Of a stretch of 64,000 nucleotides of DNA, positions 59,279 to 64,000 are shown piece by piece; position 1 is the first letter of the stretch; the number at the start of each line of letters is the position of its first letter. The DNA lies in assembly GCA_964391805.1 (NCBI GenBank), contig CAYMNK010000004.1, forward strand, positions 1 to 64,000, given 5' to 3'. The position numbers were made by a program, and so were the translations under genes. This DNA is from RUG14300 sp964391805. GTDB lineage: Bacteria > Bacillota > Clostridia > Christensenellales > CAG-1252. Below the pieces are notes generated by a model. The model was not told the DNA's origin. It did no database searches and worked only from the letters and a program-made list of their open reading frames with translations.

Positions 59279-59797
59279 TTATTCCTCGTCAAAGGATTGA
59301 ATGTACACTCTCTTAATTACGATATCCCTAATAGGAACGTTTTGATAAAAACCAACTGTACGTGTAGGAACGGTGGAAATATCTATAGCAACCTTAACGC
59401 TATCGTCGTCTACCGTACGACCGAAAGCAGCATATTCGCCGTCTAAAAATCTACAATCGTTAACACAAATAAAGAATTGTGAACTTGCACTGTCGGGAAC
59501 ATTGGTACGAGCCATCGAAAGGGTACCTATAGTATGTTTAATAGGATTGGCGATACCGTTACTTCTAAACTCACCTTTAATAGTGTTTGCTCCGTTTTTA
59601 GCGTGCATTCCGGGAGTTAGACCGCCACCTTGAACCATAAATCCCGGTATAACTCTATGGAAAATTATGCCTTCATAAAACCCTTCATTGGCTAATTTGA
59701 TAAAATTCTCACAACTTATAGGTGCATACTCAGGGAAAAGTTCGAGTCTAATTTTTCTGGAATCTTCTAATTCTATGGTTGCAAATGTTCTCTTCAT
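59279..59797 (-). CDS. ppiB: Cyclophilin-type peptidyl-prolyl isomerase
   Basis: A 172-residue cytoplasmic proline isomerase without a signal peptide. The active-site Arg lies in IIFHRVIPGFMVQGGG, with SASSQFFICVNDCRFLDGEY (Gln, Phe) and the YAAFGRTVDD end. The usual Trp that binds cyclosporin is not seen. GGAG is 6 bases above the ATG at 59797, which is 1 bp before the glycosyltransferase stop. Confidence 0.94.
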   Translation of the reverse strand: MKRTFATIELEDSRKIRLELFPEYAPISCENFIKLANEGFYEGIIFHRVIPGFMVQGGGLTPGMHAKNGANTIKGEFRSNGIANPIKHTIGTLSMARTNVPDSASSQFFICVNDCRFLDGEYAAFGRTVDDDSVKVAIDISTVPTRTVGFYQNVPIRDIVIKRVYIQSFDEE

Positions 59798-59798
59798 G

Positions 59799-61004
59799 TT
59801 ATTCTCCTTTAACTTCATCGCCTTTAGGCGCTTCTTGTGTATTATCTAATTTTAAGATACCGTCGTTGGATATCTTGGGTGTCAAATTGGTCATATCCTT
59901 TACGCTCGACTTGGCATATTCCAATCCTCTATACTTGAATTCGTTTGCTCTCGACGGCTCTAATAGAATTTCTCTAATTCCGTAAAGGGTTTCATCGGGA
60001 GTTCTTGCGGGGATAATTAGGTGTCTCGATAACAAATATTTACGGATGCGTTTCTCTAATACGGTAATCGCAGGCTCTACTATTACAGGAATTCCTCTGA
60101 CGAAGGCGTCGAAAATTGCGCCTGTATCGGGTACGGTAACCAGTACATCGGTAACATCCATCAATTCGCGAGTCAATGTATCACCAAGCATTACGCTCTT
60201 ATTAAAATCGGGATTATCCATATAAAACCTTTTCATGGTAATGTCTTGAGTGATAATCATTAGGATATAATCCTCATGATTTTTCATCAAATGTAATATG
60301 TCTTCCTTAATGGAGCGAGTTTCGTAAGCACCGCCGTATACGGTAACGAGCGGTAAATCACCCGCTAAGCCGAAATCTATACGCTTTTGGGTTCTACTGC
60401 CTTCGATGTTAAAGTATTTGGTCGGATAACCTATAATAGCAATACGTTGAGAGGGAATGCCGTTACGCTCGAGTTCGCTCTTAACGGTAGGATTCTCTAC
60501 AAAATATCCGTCGGCTTCCGTTCGTACAAAGGCAAGATCGAGGGCAAAATCGGAAATGGCACCTACAATTTTGAAAGTTTTACCGAGTAGTTCTCTTGCA
60601 ATTATCATCAAACGCAAGGCATCCGGTGTGGTCGAAATAACCATTTTGGGATCGAAACGCTTGATTATATTCAAGAATCGTTTCATCTCAGGATTTTTAC
60701 GTTTCATATCCTTCACGCTCGAATAGCCATTGGTTTTCATTAACGTGGCAATTCGCTTAGCGGAAAAAATGTCATGTTTTTTGGAAATACGAGCAATAAC
60801 ACGTCTAAAATGTTTATTAGTAAATCTAAACAGTGCATGACGAGTTTTTGTTCTAAACTCTCCGTTGTATGCTCCGCTATCTATCGCCACGACATCACAT
60901 GACGAAAATTCGCTTTCAAGATGTTCCTTGATAGCGAGCGCAATACTTAAGTCCTTACTTTGCTCGTAAAGGATTATAATATGTTCCTTCCACCTAATAT
61001 CCAT
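59799..61004 (-). CDS. GT-B glycosyltransferase (MurG/UgtP-like)
   Basis: A 401-residue protein similar in plan to diacylglycerol glucosyltransferases and MurG. Seen are VISTTPDALRLMIIARELLG, the acceptor-side ISDFALDLAFVRTEADGYFV, IGYPTKYFN and the donor-side VTVPDTGAIFDAFVRGIPVI. The N terminus (EHIIILYEQSKDLSIALAI) starts a Rossmann half. The end is charged and possibly disordered. Membrane lipid glycosylation is a guess; the acceptor is not known. Confidence 0.75.
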   Translation of the reverse strand: MDIRWKEHIIILYEQSKDLSIALAIKEHLESEFSSCDVVAIDSGAYNGEFRTKTRHALFRFTNKHFRRVIARISKKHDIFSAKRIATLMKTNGYSSVKDMKRKNPEMKRFLNIIKRFDPKMVISTTPDALRLMIIARELLGKTFKIVGAISDFALDLAFVRTEADGYFVENPTVKSELERNGIPSQRIAIIGYPTKYFNIEGSRTQKRIDFGLAGDLPLVTVYGGAYETRSIKEDILHLMKNHEDYILMIITQDITMKRFYMDNPDFNKSVMLGDTLTRELMDVTDVLVTVPDTGAIFDAFVRGIPVIVEPAITVLEKRIRKYLLSRHLIIPARTPDETLYGIREILLEPSRANEFKYRGLEYAKSSVKDMTNLTPKISNDGILKLDNTQEAPKGDEVKGE

Positions 61005-62213
61005 TTATAGTTTTATCCTTAAAATATCGTCGGGATATAATTCTATTTCATCCTTTGGATATATTATCAATTTTTGTTGAACGTATTTAGCGTCTTCGAC
61101 CACGTTGCCCATAGTGTCAACCATATGGTCAACTATAAAAGGCTTGCCGAAGTCATGTCCGCTTGACAAAACTTCGAGAGTGTCACCCACTCTAAACCTA
61201 TTACGCATCTCTACCAAATAACCGCCGTCTTGTTTACCCAAAATAACCGCTACAAAATTATATCCGTCCGTTTTTTGCTCTTTAGAATAGGTAACCTTGG
61301 CGTTTTCCTTGCCGAAAAAAAAGCCTGTGGAATAACCTCTGTTTTTACATTTATAAGTTTCACCCTCGAGCATATCAAGTTGCTCTTTGGTCGGATTAAC
61401 TAAATCTATAGCCCTTCTGTATGCATTGACTACATTGGCTACATAATAAACGGTCTTCATTCTTCCTTCGATTTTAAAGGAATCGATTCCTGCCGATTTG
61501 AGTTCTTCGATATGTCTAATCATATTCAAATCGGTGCTGTTTAATATGTAACTACCTCTTTCGTCCTCTTCGATTTCCAGTGGATCGGTTCTTGATACCT
61601 CGGTCATTTTATACTGCCAGCGACAAGCTTGAACGCACTCACCTCTGTTACTGTCGCGGTCGGTTAGGTAACTACTCAAAAGACAGCGTCCGCTATAACT
61701 GATACACAAAGCACCGTGAACAAAGCATTCTATTTCTAATCCGTCGCACTTATCCTTGATTTCCTTAATTTCAGGTAAAGACAGTTCTCTTGCCAAAACT
61801 ACACGTTCGGCGCCTTGGTCTTGCCAAAACTTAGCGGTGTAAGCATTGGTTATATTTGCTTGAGTGCTGATATGTATGGGTAGTGACGGAGCAACTCTCT
61901 TAGTTAAAGCGATAAGTCCGGGATCGGTTAACAACGCTCCGTCCGCTTTAATCGATTCTAAAAATTTGACATACTCGGTCAATTCTCCAAAATCTCGATT
62001 TGACGGAAAAATATTAACGGTAACATATACCTTTTTACCGATGGAATGAGCAAATTCTATTGCCTGCTTCATTTGATCGGGCTCAAAGTTTTCCGCATAG
62101 GATCTTAACGAAAAATTCTTACCGCCCATATAAACGGCATCAGCTCCGAAATGGAACGCTGTTTTTAGTTTTTCAAAGCTCCCTGCAGGAGCCAACAATT
62201 CGGGTTTTAACAT
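61005..62213 (-). CDS. Peptidase U32-family protein
   Basis: A 402-residue U32 protein. It has KPELLAPAGSFEKLKTAFHF at the start, the family signature ECFVHGALCISYSGRCLLSS, NRGECVQACRWQYK and FKIEGRMKTVYYVANVVNAY. Named collagenases in the past, several U32 proteins are now known to act in RNA hydroxylation or ubiquinone synthesis; in Firmicutes the RlhA/TrhP branch hydroxylates rRNA or tRNA. Cys in ECVQACRW could hold an Fe-S cluster. Precise role open. Confidence 0.9.
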   Translation of the reverse strand: MLKPELLAPAGSFEKLKTAFHFGADAVYMGGKNFSLRSYAENFEPDQMKQAIEFAHSIGKKVYVTVNIFPSNRDFGELTEYVKFLESIKADGALLTDPGLIALTKRVAPSLPIHISTQANITNAYTAKFWQDQGAERVVLARELSLPEIKEIKDKCDGLEIECFVHGALCISYSGRCLLSSYLTDRDSNRGECVQACRWQYKMTEVSRTDPLEIEEDERGSYILNSTDLNMIRHIEELKSAGIDSFKIEGRMKTVYYVANVVNAYRRAIDLVNPTKEQLDMLEGETYKCKNRGYSTGFFFGKENAKVTYSKEQKTDGYNFVAVILGKQDGGYLVEMRNRFRVGDTLEVLSSGHDFGKPFIVDHMVDTMGNVVEDAKYVQQKLIIYPKDEIELYPDDILRIKL

Positions 62214-62794
62214 TTTTCTATAATCAGTACGCCTTGTCCGACGTTTATCCTTTTTGATTTTATATTCTTATTTTCCTCTACGCATTTCAAGAAGGAGCGC
62301 ATATTGGTTATTATTGTACGATGCTTATGCTTAGGATATGTACCGTCGTCCACCCAGCCATGATAACCGACGTCATCCACAAACATCACACCGTTTAAGT
62401 CGAGCAAATCCAACAAATAAGGAAGCATAGTTTGATAATGACCTTTCGGACCGTCTAAAAAGATAAAATCATAATGTCCTTGAAGAAGGGTTATCAAATA
62501 ATTAGCATCCTCTTCTATTACTGTTACACGATTACTTACCCCGGCTTTAGCAAAATTCTTTTCGGCAATTTCAAGCCTTTGGGTATCGATATCCACGGTC
62601 GTAAGAATACAATCAGCAGGTGACGCATCGAGCATAAGTAGTCCGCTATAACCTATAGCCGTACCTATCTCCAATATTTTGTGTGGGCTAGCCTCTTTAA
62701 CACAATTATAAAGAACCGCTGACGCATCCTTTTCGATAATGGGGACGTGGTGAACTTCGGCATATAGCTCTATTTCGCTAAGTAACTCTCTCAT
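62207..62794 (-). CDS. O-methyltransferase family, SAM-dependent (YrrM/TrmR-like)
   Basis: A 195-residue class I methyltransferase. SAM loop is ILEIGTAIGYSGLLML (about 35-50), then TTVDIDTQRLEIAEKNF, FIFLDGPKGHY and VMFVDDVGYHGW with the metal-binding Asp pair. It lies before the U32 gene (7-bp overlap) as yrrM does near yrrN/yrrO in Bacillus, where YrrM (TrmR) modifies tRNA wobble uridine. That link supports a tRNA role for both genes here. Confidence 0.88.
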   Translation of the reverse strand: MRELLSEIELYAEVHHVPIIEKDASAVLYNCVKEASPHKILEIGTAIGYSGLLMLDASPADCILTTVDIDTQRLEIAEKNFAKAGVSNRVTVIEEDANYLITLLQGHYDFIFLDGPKGHYQTMLPYLLDLLDLNGVMFVDDVGYHGWVDDGTYPKHKHRTIITNMRSFLKCVEENKNIKSKRINVGQGVLIIEKC

Positions 62795-64000
62795 TATTTA
62801 AATACTACCATAGGTACAACCATGGGCGAGGTCTTTAGCGACTTACGAGCCAAAGTCTTAGTCATTTTGGATATTTTATCTTTCACTTCCTTGCGCATAT
62901 TGGTTTTAATCCGTTTATCGCTAAAGGAATTTGATATTTGTCTCTTAAGCGAATTGATAAACTCGTCATTGACAATTATTCCTCTAAAAATAATATCGAT
63001 ATCTTTTTCGCCTATTCCCTTACCGTTCGATTGACAAACAACAAATATGACTCCGTCGTTCGACATCGTCTTACGATCTTGAAGAATGGTTTCCATACTA
63101 TCGTCGCCGATAACTCCGCCGTCGACATAAGACGAACCCGCCATTATATCGTCCGATCTACTAAAAGTTCCGTCGCCGATTTCGACAGTCCAACCGATTT
63201 CGGGAATCATAACATTGTTTTTAGGTACACCTAAAGAATACGCTAACTCTTTATGCTTGACTTGATGACGGTATTCTCCGTGAACAGGAATGAAATACTT
63301 AGGTTTAATCAAGGACATCATAAGTTTAAGCTCTTCTTTATGAGCGTGACCCGAAACATGTATATCTTTAAGTGTATGATAGCACACCTTTGCCCCAAGT
63401 CGATAGATGTTATTGATTACGTTATAAACCGATTTTTCATTTCCCGGTATAGGACTTGCCGACACTATAACCGTATCGTTAAATCCAAGCTGTATTTTAC
63501 CGTAATCACCGACCGCCATTCTCGATAATGCGCTTAACGGCTCTCCCTGACTACCGGTAACTACCACACATATTTTGGAATCGGGTACACGGTTTGCTTT
63601 TTCGATTTGAACAAGCTGTTTCTCGTCAATTTTGAGTAATCCAAGTTCACGACTGATGTCGGCTACCTTGGTGATACTCTTACCGCCAAAAGAAACTTTC
63701 CTACCGTATTTACCGGCAACATCGACGATTTGTTGAATTCGATTAATATTACTTGCAAACGTAGCAACAATGATTCTTCTACCTTGATTTTCGGAAAATA
63801 TCTTATCAAAGGTATCACCAACCACCTTTTCGCTGACCGTATAGCCTTCACGTTCGATATTGGTACTCTCGCCGAGCATAAGAAGAACGCCTTTTTCACC
63901 AAGTGCACCGAATCTCGCAAGGTCCATCGGCATTCCGTCAACGGGTGTATAGTCAAACTTAAAATCGCCAGAATGGAAAATAGTACCTTGAGGTGTCGTT
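62794..64000 (-). CDS. rnj: Ribonuclease J, 5' part cut by window edge
   Basis: An mRNA 5'-exonuclease/endonuclease with a metallo-beta-lactamase/beta-CASP core. The frame is open to the window edge and the visible 402 residues begin TPQGTIFHSGDFKFDYTPVDG, which lies inside the MBL domain. Seen are the beta-CASP blocks IIVATFASNINRIQQI, VVTGSQGEPLSALSRM, the VHGEYRHQVKH motif with the catalytic His, and IVNDEFINSLK in the C-terminal domain. The N-terminal HxHxDH motif is out of the window. It overlaps the O-methyltransferase by 1 bp. It may be the enzyme that meets the atp 5' stem. Confidence 0.95.
   Translation of the reverse strand, partial: TTPQGTIFHSGDFKFDYTPVDGMPMDLARFGALGEKGVLLMLGESTNIEREGYTVSEKVVGDTFDKIFSENQGRRIIVATFASNINRIQQIVDVAGKYGRKVSFGGKSITKVADISRELGLLKIDEKQLVQIEKANRVPDSKICVVVTGSQGEPLSALSRMAVGDYGKIQLGFNDTVIVSASPIPGNEKSVYNVINNIYRLGAKVCYHTLKDIHVSGHAHKEELKLMMSLIKPKYFIPVHGEYRHQVKHKELAYSLGVPKNNVMIPEIGWTVEIGDGTFSRSDDIMAGSSYVDGGVIGDDSMETILQDRKTMSNDGVIFVVCQSNGKGIGEKDIDIIFRGIIVNDEFINSLKRQISNSFSDKRIKTNMRKEVKDKISKMTKTLARKSLKTSPMVVPMVVFK

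Noticed and set aside
1..64000. CRISPR arrays, rRNA, tRNA, complete IS or prophage
   Set aside because: Read through for regular repeats, tRNA-like clover elements, transposase and phage genes; none was found apart from the four-copy TGTACGCA array.

Overview
The window comes from a low-GC, endospore-forming Bacillota, most likely a Clostridia-type gut or sediment lineage. The evidence is AT-rich codon use, strong AGGAGG ribosome sites, TTGACA-N17-TATAAT promoters, SpoIVA, a probable unannotated SpoVM, the Firmicutes-type L27/Prp pair, a PyrR attenuator and gene orders shared with Bacillus and Clostridium. No species name can be supported. No rRNA, tRNA, CRISPR array, complete insertion sequence or prophage was seen. 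Most of the window is core chromosome, nearly all on the minus strand.

Region by region. 1-1040 is a decayed intergenic stretch with a promoter-driven broken ORF, four TGTACGCA repeats at exact 20-bp spacing, an intrinsic terminator and a start-less ORF remnant. 990-3286 is a pyrR-uraA operon behind a PyrR-type attenuator, converging on the ATP synthase operon. 3289-10279 (minus) is atpIBEFHAGDC; its c subunit has Glu at both positions 32 and 65, which points to Na+ coupling, and its epsilon subunit is cut down to the beta-sandwich. 10441-13375 (plus) is a small accessory operon: TetR regulator, DUF3795 protein, membrane-flavodoxin fusion, a 69-aa protein and a GNAT acetyltransferase. 13451-14728 is a lone GH88-type lipoprotein. 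14811-15877 is rplU-prp-rpmA with an L21-type leader. 15972-21531 holds an MBL hydrolase, a membrane/acidic-repeat/zinc-ribbon protein, and tyrS-yigZ-recX-P1 peptidase. 21605-24038 (plus) is maf, a degenerate mreB-like gene and coaX.

24019-34469 (minus) is a condensed version of the Bacillus yloC-to-spoVM operon: yicC, gmk, rpoZ, coaBC, priA, def, fmt, rsmB, rlmN, rsgA, rpe and, at the end where synteny predicts it, a 29-codon spoVM. remA, prpC and prkC are missing. 34496-53488 is a very long minus-strand run: a GT-C-type membrane lipoprotein, comM, dprA, topA, trmFO, hslV, hslU, hisS, aspS, trx, a cysteine desulfurase, a 36-aa ORF, pcrA and ligA. 53615-55254 is spoIVA. 55282-64000 is a further run with an aspartate aminotransferase, der, a DUF512 radical-SAM protein, a cyclophilin, a GT-B glycosyltransferase, a U32 peptidase, an O-methyltransferase and an RNase J cut by the window edge.

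Functional links: SpoVM and SpoIVA form the spore-coat basement in known systems, and both are present here. The sequence suggests a bioenergetic setup based on a Na+ F-ATP synthase. Prp sits between the two ribosomal proteins and is expected to process L27. Several operons are recognisable but trimmed (no codV/codY near hslVU; no prkC/prpC near rsgA), consistent with a streamlined lineage.
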